NCBI GenBank assembly: GCA_002633005.1
Contig: NMRA01000147.1
Location: 126,001-190,000, forward strand
DNA from: Phoronis australis
Lineage: Eukaryota > Phoronida > Phoronidae
DNA: 64,000 bases
Direction: 5' to 3'
Both the position numbers and the translations under genes were made by a program. The notes beneath the pieces are model-generated. The model searched no databases and was not told the DNA's origin. It worked only from the letters and a program-made list of their open reading frames with translations. The stretch's first letter is position 1. Each line of letters starts with the position of its first letter. This document shows, piece by piece, positions 38,723 to 51,000 of the stretch.

Positions 38723-39930
38723 GGCGAAGGCAACCTTTTTTCATGTCACTTTTAGCAAAAATAAGGTTCGTTGATTATCCCAGACACATTTTTCACTTAA
38801 TTACAGCTTTTCGGAATTTGATTAATTTCTCGTCCTCTACTCCGGAAGTGACGTTTTGGGAGGCAAGAGTTTCGCGCCAATTTCTTTTCATTACAGTCTG
38901 ACTGTGAGAGCTGTCCAGTCAGTCATTGTTCTACCTCGGTTGTGATAAGTTCGGTCGTCCTTTGCTTTGTTTACAAGTCAGTCAACATGCCACGCCGTTG
39001 CTGTGTGCCAGGATGTACTCACGTCTCACACGCGCTTTGGGTACCCTGCATCGCTTTCCAAAGGATGACACACTTCGCCGTACTTGGCTAGCTCGTTCAT
39101 GTGAAGAACGCAGCGCTACCCGTCCACGCAAAGTACAAAGCAGTGGAGGGTTTCCGAGTGCGTGGCAAGCATTTTCTGCCGTCAGATTAGGACAGAGATA
39201 TGTACGCTGAATTGATGAAGGTCCCTGCGAAACAACGCCTGAAGAAGGGTGCCACGTCGCTGTTGATTCCCGGCAGTGCCTCATCGCCAAACTCGAGAAG
39301 TGCGTTTTTGAAGCAAGAAGCCTCGCGAGCTGTGGCCACTATATACAGTGACTGGTGGCACTTCATCTACTGTCAACCGTGCCTCTGAACGTGCAATTCC
39401 GGGAACTAGCAGTGATTCGCCCTGTGCTGTTGTCTCTAGCCCAGAGCCTGTAAGTAGCCCTGCAGCAATGTTGAGTAGTGGGAGTCAATACAGGCTCGGT
39501 TCGACACCCAGTGAAGAGGACAGCTCGTCATCCAATGAACAGATCGGTGAGCCTAAGTTTCATAAGTTAATTGTGGACTTGTATTGGAGCTATTTAGAAA
39601 GTGCCAGGTGAGTGGCGAGGGAGTCACACGGCAGGATGTAAGCAGTTTGGGTGCTCAGATCACCCTCCAGCGGGAGTGTGTCGTAGGACACTCGGGCAAG
39701 TGGGACTTATCAAACAGAGGTAGAACAATGACCGACTCGACTGCTCTCACAGTCAGACTATATAAAAAGAAATTGGCGCGAAATTCTTGCCTCCCAAAAC
39801 GGCACTTCCGGAGTAGACGACGAGTAATTAATTAAATTACAAGAAGTTGTAAGTAAGTGAAAAATATGTCTGGGATAATCAACGAACCTTATTTTTTGCT
39901 AAAAATGACATGAAAATGTTGCCTTCGCCT
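38723..39930 (+). mobile_element. DNA transposon with long TIRs, TTAA flanks and THAP remnant
   Basis: Inverted repeats of about 230 bp (38723-38955 and 39700-39930) begin with ggcgaaggcaac and end near cattgttctacctc; they differ by scattered substitutions and small indels. Both ends are flanked by TTAA (38719-38722 and 39931-39934). The interior has a decayed THAP-domain gene. TTAA targets and THAP domains occur together in Kolobok-type transposons, so that superfamily is the best guess; no transposase catalytic domain is present, so the copy is non-autonomous. Confidence 0.8.
38986..39290 (+). pseudogene. broken THAP-domain coding region in transposon
   Basis: Starts MPRRCCVPGC (first Cys pair of the C2CH zinc finger), shifts frame, continues LHRFPKDDTLRRTWLARS in another frame and later KQRLKKGATSLLIPG in a third, matching in order the start, middle and end of THAP domains. 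The second Cys/His pair is not readable. At least two frameshifts, so not functional. Open frames after it (39348-39611) show no domain. Confidence 0.7.
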
Positions 39931-39934
39931 TTAA

Positions 39935-42919
39935 AACTTATTTTATATATTCATTTTACTTTTAATTTGTTTAAATTTTCAATTGGTTTTGAGTAAAAAC
40001 ATTATTTTAACAAGAATAATTCAGTGTTAATTAAAAGGTCACGACCTCCGACCCAGGGCCTCTGACATAGAAAGTAGTTACAAAGCCGAAGCAAGTCGAG
40101 AAAGGTAGATTGATTCATTGCAATGTTTATCGTTCAGTATGTGGCATAAATAGATTATCACATGTTCTCAGTCGTTATCCCCCTTATCTAGAGCTCACGT
40201 GGATTTTGTAGAATTATAATTCTTCAAAATCCACTCGCAATGTAATAATCTATTGAGAATACTAACATTAGCTGCATTCAAGAATCCAAACGAAGGGTTC
40301 CAATTAAATTGTTTCCAATTAAAACAATATATTTTGCAGAGATGAAACTCCATTTGGAGATGAGTGCATGATCTTGAAACAACCGAGATTCCTTAGTCAT
40401 TGAACTGCATTTAAATGTCCTTTATGTCACAAATTACAGACTGAGTTTTCAAACATTCTCATTTTCACTTTAACATGTCAAGATATTTGCAGTTGAGGCC
40501 ACATTTTGCTTGAGATTTTTTTAAAGAAGATTTTCCATGTTTCCATTCAGAAAACCTTGAAAGGTCAACATCAATACTGGTCAATAGGTGTGTTTAACCA
40601 GAATTATTGCAACCATACACTGTCTTAGAAATAAAAGGTCAGACTGCACGCATGACTGAGGCCCAATAAAAATAATGCTCACGTCTAGCGCACAGTCATT
40701 CATGGGTAAGTAATTATACTTCATTTATAAATGAAAATGTAAAAAGGTTGATCACATCCAAATCAGTTTCATCATCTTGCTGTTTCCATTCTTACATCCA
40801 CAGGTGATGTATTGCCTACTCCTAGTAGATACAATGTTTTTCCATGTTTCTGTTTAAAATGTGTAAAATTCAATATATGTCCCCTTTAATATCACCCACT
40901 ATTTGAGAAAAAGCAAAGAATTTTGTTTTTGAGAAAATAGTTTTTTAAGAAAACATATTTAAATATTGCCAAAAGCTCCTTTTTTCTTGATAGCTTTTCT
41001 GAAAAATGCCGTCACAGATTACAAAAATAATCCAAGTCTTATTTAAATCTTCACAATTATGACCATAAAACCATCATCACATACTGCTTTTTGTACTTTG
41101 TTTTTGAGATTTGGTAACTACACAACATTTCGTCAAATTTCCAACTTCATATCAAAATAGCTTAACTTATGATCAATTTAAATAAAATCCCTGGCCCGAA
41201 TTTGAAGTTCATTTGAGTTAGATTTCAATTTATTTAATTTGTAAAAATCGGCGGGATAGCTAAGAAATGAACTTTTAAAATGGATTGCCACTACAGTGAA
41301 ATAATGAAATGAGATTTATAAACCTGTTAAAAGTTTTGCAGTTATCATGTGGTAGTTTGGTCAACTTTCACTGGGAGTCTGTGCACATGCTCCTGTTTTA
41401 CTGAACATGGCAAAAAGACACCAGAAGGTACTTTCTGTCGCAAAACAACCAACAATTTTTTTAAAACATGAGTGCTTCCCAGACCCAAATCCAATATGTC
41501 TGCTTGGTCTATTGTGCATTTTGGCAAAAGGGGGGGGGCTTCCTGTGGTGGTGTGATAATTGGCCAGTTTGTAGTCTAGGCTCCCAGATTCCTACATTGA
41601 GGTACCATTCAAGCCTGATGAGCTGCCCTATAGGAAAAGAATTGTCGGTAATGTGGCTCAAATGACAACTATGTACGTTTCAAGTCAGTTTCATTTCGTC
41701 ACGAACATGTAAATGAATAATCAAAGTTTAAGACAATATAAAAATTCAAAAACTGTCAAAAATCAAAAAAAAATTCAGAGTATACACCCTCCTTTTAAGG
41801 CTGCGACTCACAGTGACTTCCTGATCACATTGTTACAATGCAGGAATATTAAGGACCTTTCTTATGATTTTGCACATACTGTTCATACACCATTGTCAAT
41901 GTGACAGTTCTGGACTGACCACGTCAAGTTCGGATTATTTTGCAGATAATTTAAACAATACAGGAAGAATTTTGAAGAAATAAGGAGTTCCTGTCTGCCC
42001 TGGTTAAATAGCCAAGCAATCAAGAGTATTTTGCTCAATCTTTTTACCATAAATCAATTCATGAGGTCAAGGCACCTAGAGTTCTCAATTTCTGATGTAA
42101 ATGCATTGTGACTGGTGTGTCACTAATGGATCACTTTACTCTGACCACTGCAACACCAAAAACACACAAAATATTTTGTTATCAAAACAGTAAATTAGAA
42201 CCATAGAAATATTTATGTATGTACTATTCTGATACACATACATTACAAACAACTTCGATTAGAGTGAAGAATGATTGCTTGTACATGTGGAGAATTTCTC
42301 ACTTACACTGGTCACTGGAGATTCTCTTTACCCTCAGACAATTTTTACTATGCCTATTCAGCACTACCTTTTGTATTTATGCTAATGAAGCGCAAAAGTA
42401 ATTGCTAGTCAGCACTACTTTCTCAACAGTTGTGATTGTTACTACACTGAAATTGGTTTTCTTTGACATTTGCATGTAGAGTTACAGCCTGAAATGTCAA
42501 AAGTACAGGTTTAATAACATTTTGGATATTACAAAATAACTGAAAACAGAAACTTAGGCTCATCATGACAAAAGGCCATTTCCCAAACGATCCTTCGTTT
42601 TAAATGTTTCAAAGCTGTTTTCATCATTTCATTTCCAATACTAGGAAGGACAATCAAAAAGTAGGTCACGGTGTTCCATATCTGCCTCTGTGTAAAACCC
42701 ACATCGGTAAATTACCCGATTTCAGACTTCAAAGTTAACTATAGGACAATTTTGTGTTATAAATCGTTACCTTAGTCTTTATTTGTAAGTTTGTAATCTT
42801 TTTGTCTCAAATTATCGCTGATAAATCATTTTTTGTAAGCTTTTTTTAGCGCACGATTTTCCGCCATGCGATCAACTTTCGAAAAAGTACCTCTTGTTCC
42901 TCCTATCCAAAAGAGCACT
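39935..42919. other. no gene seen
   Basis: AT-rich DNA between the THAP transposon and the gap. A few donor-like sites (42297, 41810) have no convincing exon beside them. Confidence 0.5.
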
Positions 42920-43492
42920 NNNNNNNNNNNNNNNNNNNNNNNNNNNNNNNNNNNNNNNNNNNNNNNNNNNNNNNNNNNNNNNNNNNNNNNNNNNNNNNNN
43001 NNNNNNNNNNNNNNNNNNNNNNNNNNNNNNNNNNNNNNNNNNNNNNNNNNNNNNNNNNNNNNNNNNNNNNNNNNNNNNNNNNNNNNNNNNNNNNNNNNNN
43101 NNNNNNNNNNNNNNNNNNNNNNNNNNNNNNNNNNNNNNNNNNNNNNNNNNNNNNNNNNNNNNNNNNNNNNNNNNNNNNNNNNNNNNNNNNNNNNNNNNNN
43201 NNNNNNNNNNNNNNNNNNNNNNNNNNNNNNNNNNNNNNNNNNNNNNNNNNNNNNNNNNNNNNNNNNNNNNNNNNNNNNNNNNNNNNNNNNNNNNNNNNNN
43301 NNNNNNNNNNNNNNNNNNNNNNNNNNNNNNNNNNNNNNNNNNNNNNNNNNNNNNNNNNNNNNNNNNNNNNNNNNNNNNNNNNNNNNNNNNNNNNNNNNNN
43401 NNNNNNNNNNNNNNNNNNNNNNNNNNNNNNNNNNNNNNNNNNNNNNNNNNNNNNNNNNNNNNNNNNNNNNNNNNNNNNNNNNNNNNNNNNNN
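42920..43492. other. assembly gap (573 N)
   Basis: Run of N between TBC1D5 and the minus-strand exons to the left. Open frames drawn across it are meaningless. The flanks are AT-rich and not similar to each other by eye. Confidence 1.
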
Positions 43493-44019
43493 CGAATCTT
43501 TTTATATGCAGCACATGTGTATTCTTTTATTTTTTACGAAATTATGTAAAAAGGCAGATATTTTGCGCATAAACGTCGCACTTCAACGGCCATTTTCTCA
43601 TCAACCGCTCATCCAATTTTTCTGATTTTTGCACCATTTCATTTCTCACACCAAGGGCTTTTCAAAAATGTATGACACATGGGTATTGTAAAAAAAAATT
43701 AAAAAACGTTGTCCTCCCTACCAATACAATAGTCCTTCTTTGGTTTGTTTACTGCCCATTGCTATCTTTCGATTTTATTTTTAAGCTTGAAGTGCCAAAT
43801 CATTGTCAGGCTTTGATCGTCAGTGAAACTTAGAAGTCAGCTCTCGCCCACCGACCCACCTCATAGTCATAGCGAAGTCTTACTTTTTTTAGCGAGGTCC
43901 TAACGATACTGAAGTTTTACCGCCTTTTCCGCAACACGACTCGTGAGCACAATCAATCAGCTGGAACAAAGGCACGAAACAAGTTTACAAATGTATTCTT
44001 TCTATCACTAAATACTTAC

Positions 44020-44240
44020 AACTTTTTCAGATAAAATTTTCAGTTGTCCCAAAGACTTTTCATTCACATAAATTGAATTCAATTTTCAGAACTGACCACC
44101 ACCGCTCAATTTCTTGTGGACGCCGCCATGATGAAAACGTATTTAGCGCCATCTAGTTTTGACTAACGCAATTAACTTAGGAGGAGTGACCGGAGCCTCA
44201 TTGCCAGGCTTGTCACCAGCATCTTCCATACATGACGCTT
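44020..44240 (-). promoter_or_regulatory. possible promoter and non-coding first exon
   Basis: Less AT-rich stretch with CpGs. On the minus strand it carries catcATGGCGGCG (resembles the YY1-type promoter motif), and a strong donor GTAAGTATT ends a possible exon at 44020. An upstream ATG (44229 region) opens MEDAGDKPGNEAPVTPPK but no donor keeps it in frame. It lies between TBC1D5 and the minus-strand exons further left, where a promoter is expected. Speculative. Confidence 0.22.
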
Positions 44241-47200
44241 CGATTCAGTGAAGCTCATAATGCTTCACGATACTCAATGAAATGCATGGTTCCACTAGTC
44301 GCATTCCTTCAGATTTGCACAACACTGTCAGTTTTCAAGTTTTTTCCCAAGGTGCAAAAATTTCGACCTAGGGAGAGTGGAGTTCGGATAAGCCTCCACA
44401 AGGCAGTATGTTGGATCTCCGGAGAAATTCGGGCAAATGAAGACAACTTGGACAGTTGATTTGTACCTCAGTCCATGGCCTTAAATTAACTGAAATTCTC
44501 AAACTGGGCTTTGAATTGCAGTATTCAAAGTCCGGTGTTTGAGGAGAAAATTCATGTAAGCGATTTTAACGGTTGTTTTTCAAGGCTCAGTGTGGGTTCA
44601 ACCACTAACCGTTGGCATCAGACTCCCGGTTTTGTCGGCTGAGACTACGTGAGTTAATCCCAAGTTTATTTCAGTACGCCTGTTTATGCTTTGAAAAAAA
44701 GTCTAGACGCCACCGGGATACAATGAATGAGTTACACAACCACTGCCCATGAATGTGCCCATCACGTAGCACTCCAAGCCGTGGCCACAGTTGGGGCATT
44801 TACCAACCAAAATTTACGTTAATTGCTGATCTTGCGAGATAGATGCAACGGAAAGTTTTGACTCACTTCCCTCCAAATAGTACCGTCATGCCTGTTAACA
44901 GGATATTCGCCTATCATCGTAAGACCCTGTCATTCCGAATGGCATGCACTGATGCCAGTAGCACCTTTATTCGAACCGATGACACTGAACTTTGCCTCAC
45001 TGAAAAAATTAACTTAGCTGAAATGCCGAGACAGGGTAACTGTACTTACTTGGTCTATGTTAAGGTGAGGCTATATGCACGAGTTCGGGTTCATGCGCTC
45101 GTTCCCAAAATTCAGAATGCATTTTTCAAAACAAAAAGTGGCGCTTGCTATATGCAGGTGTCGCACAAAATGCGCCATATAAACTTTGTGTTTTCCAGTG
45201 TCTACCATTTACTTAAAGCTACATTTCGCGCCCTTGTGGCTAGTGGACTGGCTAAGCCAAGAGAAAATCGCATCAGCCCCTTAACTATGATAAAATTAGT
45301 CTCTTAATACTCCTGGCTAAGGTGATAGGATTCTATTCAGTCTGTCACCCATCAAAACCATCAGCGACTGTAGAAAACGCTTCACTGATCGAGTTTATTG
45401 CGACTTCGAAAACGGCAGTTTCTTCTGATTTGCAATCGTTACCAAACAGCACAGATTTCATGAAAGTAAAAATTCTAATTCCATTTTCGTAGCCAACTAA
45501 GCAGCTTTAATATTTAAATCGCATCTGCATTTTCCCCCAAGTTCTGTAAGTTTCCCGTCATTCAAATCCTAGTATCCATTTTGGTTATTGTAAAGTGTTT
45601 CTCTTAAACTTTCATGCACCTAAATTCGTTACGTATGCCCATCACTTCTTGTACACAGAGCCCAAACGCACGCCTGTACTGTAGCTGAACGCAGACTCCC
45701 GGGTTTCCATGTTAAAAGTAGGGGCTCAGTACCTGGCTTTCTGAATTAGGTCGTTGCAGCAGGTGTTGAGTTTGATTCCACCGTGGGTTAAATTGAGAAG
45801 AATAGTGTCGATGCAATGTTCAATAAGAATGTGAATGCTTGAGCAGATCGCTGTAATATAATCCTTTTAACACTGCACTCCCATAGGGACATGAGTGACT
45901 TGTTGTGATGGGGCACAGCAGTGCCGGACACACAGAACACATCATTATGGCAACAAACATTTAATTTCTCCTGCAAATAATTCAGTCAACTTTGCTACAA
46001 CATAAATAATATAATCTTAATAAATATAAACTTATTTAACATTGTTCCACAGTGGTCATTTATAGTAAATTCCATAAGTTTAACAAAACGCTGGATTGCA
46101 TCAAGATAAAAAATTATAGCACTGAGGTTTTGCAGCGGAAAGCCTACATTGCTATATAGCCATAGTGAAAATCTACCCCTGCCTAAATGGCAAAACATTT
46201 ACTTACAAGCGTGCAAAGAAAAGAGAGTGCTCTTTTGTTGGAGACAGTTTCTACATTTGCTAACCACAGGTGCAACACCTGACTCTTCTACTCATGAATG
46301 TATTTGTTACATATACAGAAGCCAATTAGCTCAAGGACAGGCAGAGCTTAAAAGAAACACAAGTTAGTTAAATTATCAATTTGCAAAATCTACTCATTTC
46401 CAGGACTATAAATAACGTTTTACAGTTTAATTTTGATAATTTAAAACCAACGAAAGTGTGGAAATTTGCCTGTTTCTTCACACAAAAACAAAAGTCAAAA
46501 TCGTCATTTTCCCCACAATTCAAATTCAAGGGGTAGAGACAATTCCATGGACCTGTCTCTGAACACAATCCAACTACAATCCTCAAAACTCTAGACTCAG
46601 GTCAGCACACACCAAACCCTCAGCACTAATCCCCAGCTCCGCATCCCAAAACCCCACACACCCAACGGAAAGCTCCATAGCCACTGATCTTACATCAGTG
46701 TCAGCGACCACCAGATTCCATGGCCACGCCTCCATTCCACAGCTGGAATCCAAAGATGTGATCATGGAATTGTTTCCATCCCTTACGCATTGGCAACATT
46801 GCTACAAACATTCAAAATTTAGCCAAGCATAATTCAACAGCCCTACCATAAAGACATTAGTACTAACAAAATTTAATTTAAAGACATATATTTTGTATAG
46901 AACTTTGCCAACATAAAAATCGCACTTTGACTGACAAATCAAGAGCGAAACTGGACCCCGCATCATAATTATGTACCACAGCGGCGGATCTATGGGGAGA
47001 GGTCGTCAGGGGACAAGCCAGCGCAAAACTGCGCTAACGTGAGTGAACACCCTGTAAGCAAAATGTAGACCTGACACTGGATGAACTGTCCTTCGCACAA
47101 GAAGATAAAATTGTTTTGTGACACAGTGCAAAACCAGTTAATAACGATCTACGATATTTTTATTTTTGATGAGAAACTACTAGACAAAATAAATTTCTTT

Positions 47201-47447
47201 TGTCCAGCATATTGTGCACTATATAAGTGAACAATTACAAGAATACAATTAATATTTTAAACGACAACAGAAATACTTTTTAGCACAATGTAACAAAGTT
47301 AGTTCAACATTATTCCAACAAAACATTTCTAGCATACTAATTTATGTCAAGACATCTTCTAAGAAACTTTGTCTGAGCAGCACTTTTGCACCTGATAGCA
47401 ATAATATGGTGCTTCAATTTAAAAACAATTTGGAACTAAACTTATTC
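44241..47447. other. intergenic or intronic, no gene recognised
   Basis: Holds the longest gap-free open frame of the window (44843-45307, plus strand, 154 codons). It has no signal peptide, domain or family resemblance that I can see and sits in mixed-composition DNA. One tRNA-like segment at 45.7 kb. Confidence 0.4.
45719..45783 (+). repeat. tRNA-like segment
   Basis: gggctcagtacctgg and gagtttgattccac at tRNA-like spacing. Degenerate. Confidence 0.25.
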
Positions 47448-47453
47448 TTTATT
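47448..47453 (-). terminator. candidate poly(A) signal of TBC1D5
   Basis: AATAAA on the minus strand (tttatt on the plus strand) about 330 bp past the TBC1D5 stop codon. Such hexamers are common in AT-rich DNA, so this is only the first reasonable candidate. Confidence 0.3.
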
Positions 47454-47779
47454 TGACCCGTTCTTTAGAAGCACCCCATATCTTCCGACTCATTCAACTT
47501 ATTTGCACAGCACAAACCACAACATCCCATAATTGACACACAGACAACATACATAGCAGTGAGCTAAAAATCATGATTTATCCTAGCTTCCAATTTTAAG
47601 TAAATCAGTCTTAAGAAATTCCATCAATAATATTCAATCATCCATTAAATCCATCATAGAATGAAAACAAGGCATAAATTGTCTATCTTTGGCCAATAGA
47701 TCGATCTTGCAAGCCGAGATCAACCAGCAGTATTACACAAAACAGTCATATATTGCAACTGTCCCGTAAACCTCAAAGG

Positions 47780-48079
47780 TCACGACATCGTATCACCTGG
47801 CGTTACGTCGCACATATCTGTTAATGTGTTGACCTTTCCTAGGTCAAGCTCCTCAGGTGGAGTCGGCAGTTTATTTGCCAGTTCACCGTCACTCATATGT
47901 TCGCTCATGGGAGAACACTCCGAGGGTTCTGCACTGCTCACATAAAACATGCGCTTCTCATTGGCTAATCTAAGGTCATGTGACTGTGGATCCTTGTAGT
48001 GGTCCTCACTGATTTGAATTTCATCATCATCTAATAGATTGTGCGAGAACTTCAGCGTCCCTTTCAAAATGTCTCGCAC
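47780..48079 (-). CDS. TBC1D5: TBC1D5 last coding exon with stop
   Basis: 300 bp of coding, acceptor caattgtag, ending in TGA at 47780-47782. Begins VRDILKGTLKF, matching KDILKGSLRF of the family, then an acidic, poorly conserved tail (LPTPPEELDLGKVNTL) ending GDTMS. I see no aromatic-x-x-aliphatic LIR-type motif in this tail, whereas the human protein ends near one; this may be lineage divergence. The AATAAA (minus) at 47448-47453 is a candidate poly(A) signal about 330 bp downstream. Confidence 0.92.
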   Translation of the reverse strand: MRDILKGTLKFSHNLLDDDEIQISEDHYKDPQSHDLRLANEKRMFYVSSAEPSECSPMSEHMSDGELANKLPTPPEELDLGKVNTLTDMCDVTPGDTMS

Positions 48080-51000
48080 CTACAATTGTAAAAAGTCACA
48101 TATATATACCGAATACCATGGCAATAAAGTTAACAGATTCTTAACAATTTATAATTGACTGCTTATGTGAGAGAACTACTGAATGATAGAAAATACTAGA
48201 AAATCATTAATAGCTATTGCTAATCATGAAAATTTATACAAACATGTGACATAAAACTCCCCATGTCCTGAACACATCCACTACCACAAGAAACTGTAGG
48301 AACACCACATTTATCCACCTTCACTTTTATCAGGCTTCTATTGTGAGTCAGCATGGGTGAATAATTGGCTGATAAGCCACCTCTGGAACTACTTTGGGCT
48401 GAATGGATGATCAGGCCATAAAATGATAATTAGCCAAGACCTTGCTGCATGGAATAGTTAATACCTTCATGGCAATTTTAAAAGAGTGGGCATCTTCTGC
48501 TAGTCTTTCACTGAAAGTGTTTTAAAAAACTTGGTTTACCGACCTCTGATTTTCAGGATTATGCAAAGTTAATATTAAAATTCAAGTATGCAACGTTTTC
48601 ATTTCCACCATCATTACGCTATGGAAACAAGAAAAAATTGGCAACAATCCATACAAACGACAAAGAATACGTCATAGCATCACCTAGCCTTGGTGGAAAG
48701 CCGGGCACTTGCAAAAATTCATTTCACGGGGAGGGGACGCTTGTTGTAGCCTAAGGCAGTTGAAACCCGGTTTCAGAAACAGGTAAAATCGGAAGCTATG
48801 ATTAATCAAATTTACGCTCTGTGACATATTTGTAGCCTATGACAGTCTTTCTACAAAATTGTGGTGCATTACTATCAAACTCCGTTGTTAAATTACGATC
48901 ATTTTTCAAAAAGTTTTGCTGAAATAGTCCCAGGGCGAAACGATGCCAACTGATACGTTGCTGAATCGCGATCGTCGATAGGAAAACTTGATTTCTTGAA
49001 CAAGAGCAACGCAGAGCGTTGAAATGCGCCCACAATTGCACCGCATACGGTATCCTTCTAGGGTTGTTTATTGGTACCATAAAGTGGCCAGTAGAGGGCA
49101 TATATGTAGTATGTTGTACTTATCAAAATGGAAAGGCATGGTCATTGTCTCCTCAATAGGCTAGGGGCAAAATGTGAGTAATCTTCATAATGCAAGCACA
49201 TCCTATACACCAGTTGCTTAAAGCACCACAGAAACATAGAATNTGAGTCAGCATGCGTGAATAATTGGCTGGTAAGCCACCTCTGGAACTACTTTTGGCT
49301 GAATGGATGACCAGGCCATAAAATGACAATTAGCCAAGACCTTGCTGCATGGAATAGTTAATACCTTCATGGCAATTTTAAAAGAGTGGGCATCTTCTGC
49401 TAGTCTTTCACTGAAAGTGTTTTAAAAAACTTGGTTTACCGACCTCTGATTTTCAGGATTATGCAAAGTTAACATTAAAATTCAAATATGCAATGTTTTC
49501 ATTTCCACCATCATTATGCTATGGAAACAAGAACAATCCGTACAAACGACAAAGAATACGTCGTAGCATCACCTAGCCTTGGTGGAAAGCCGGGCACTTG
49601 CAAAAATTCATTTCACGGGGAGGGGACGCTTGTTGTAGCCTAAGGCAGTTGAAACCCGGTTTCAGAAACAGGTAAAATCGGAAGCTATGATTTATCAAAT
49701 TTACGTTCTGTGACGTATTTGTAGCCTATGACAGTCTTTCTACAAAATTGTGGTGCATTACTATCAAACTCCGTTGTTAAATTACGATCATTTTTCAAAA
49801 AATTTTGCTGAAATAGTCCCAGGGCGAAACGTTGCCAACTGATACGCTGCTGAATCGCGATCGTCGATAGGAAAACTTGAATTCTTGAATAAAAATACAG
49901 TTTCGACTCAACAAATTACCTGAAATCCTCCTTATGTTTTACAATTTTGTAAGTTCATGTGGAGTCCAGATTAATTGCGATTAAGTCCAAATCTGTGCTA
50001 CATCGTACCCCACAACACAAGAAAAATTTCTGGTTGAAAAGACATGTTGTCACGTGACGTTTGTTTAGAAGTTCGTCTGTGTATGAGAGTGAGTGCGCGT
50101 GCAAGTCATCGACGACAGACTTTAGTTACAAAAGGCACAGGGTTATGCAAGAAAATGGCGTTTACTAGATTGTTTTTCACTTAAACGGCTGCAACGTGGA
50201 AGATAAGTGAAGGTTAACTAACAGATTTTGTGTGCACAGGCTGATGGTCGTTAGCTCTACCGTGGAGTAAAACATTAATAGTCATAGGCTCGATCTACAT
50301 CACATGTTGAGGGCGAGGTGACGAGGTGAACTACCCGGACTGTGTGAAATTTCTGGGTCTAACGGAGACACTGATGCAGTCACTGTGGTACCTATAGTCA
50401 GCCAGCTTGCTGTATCAAGACTATCATCAAAATCCAAATTCATTTTATCGTGTCAATAATAACGGCATGCTAAAGTTTCTTAATGTTCCTACTTCAGGAA
50501 CATAACAATCACGTGTTTTGTATACATACGCGCATGCCGCAGATGACATCTCGGAAATTTCCGATTTGATGGATGACAATGAATGACCACAATGAAATTA
50601 AACAACGTTGTTTTACATCTTGTAAGAGCTATAATAATAAACGTATTTTGAATATTGCAATGCATGTGTTCCAAAATCTAAATAACGGGTCCTATATTTT
50701 TGTATTCGTGTGCACCGAATGAAAGTAATCTTGAGAGTTGCCGAGTTGCTAAATCTCTTATTCTGGGCCGATTTGAAAAATTCAAAGTTGTACCAACATT
50801 TTTTTCTCACCTCTTTTCAAATATTACACTCCAACTACCTAAATTGCTCTTCATAAAAAGTACGGTAATCTAGGCTAGATTGTAATCAGCTGATCGTATC
50901 CGCATGAGCGAAGCCAATTATCCTCGCTGGTGACTCGATGAATAGAGCACCTAGGTGGGATCCCTTTGATCGTGAGCTGAACGCAACACAGCCAAGGTGG

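Noticed and set aside
42866-43625. Open frames of more than 200 codons on both strands
   Set aside because: They run through the N gap and contain almost only unknown residues.
44843-45307. 154-codon plus-strand open frame, the longest free of N
   Set aside because: No family resemblance, no domain, and no splice or start context better than chance; kept only as a note.
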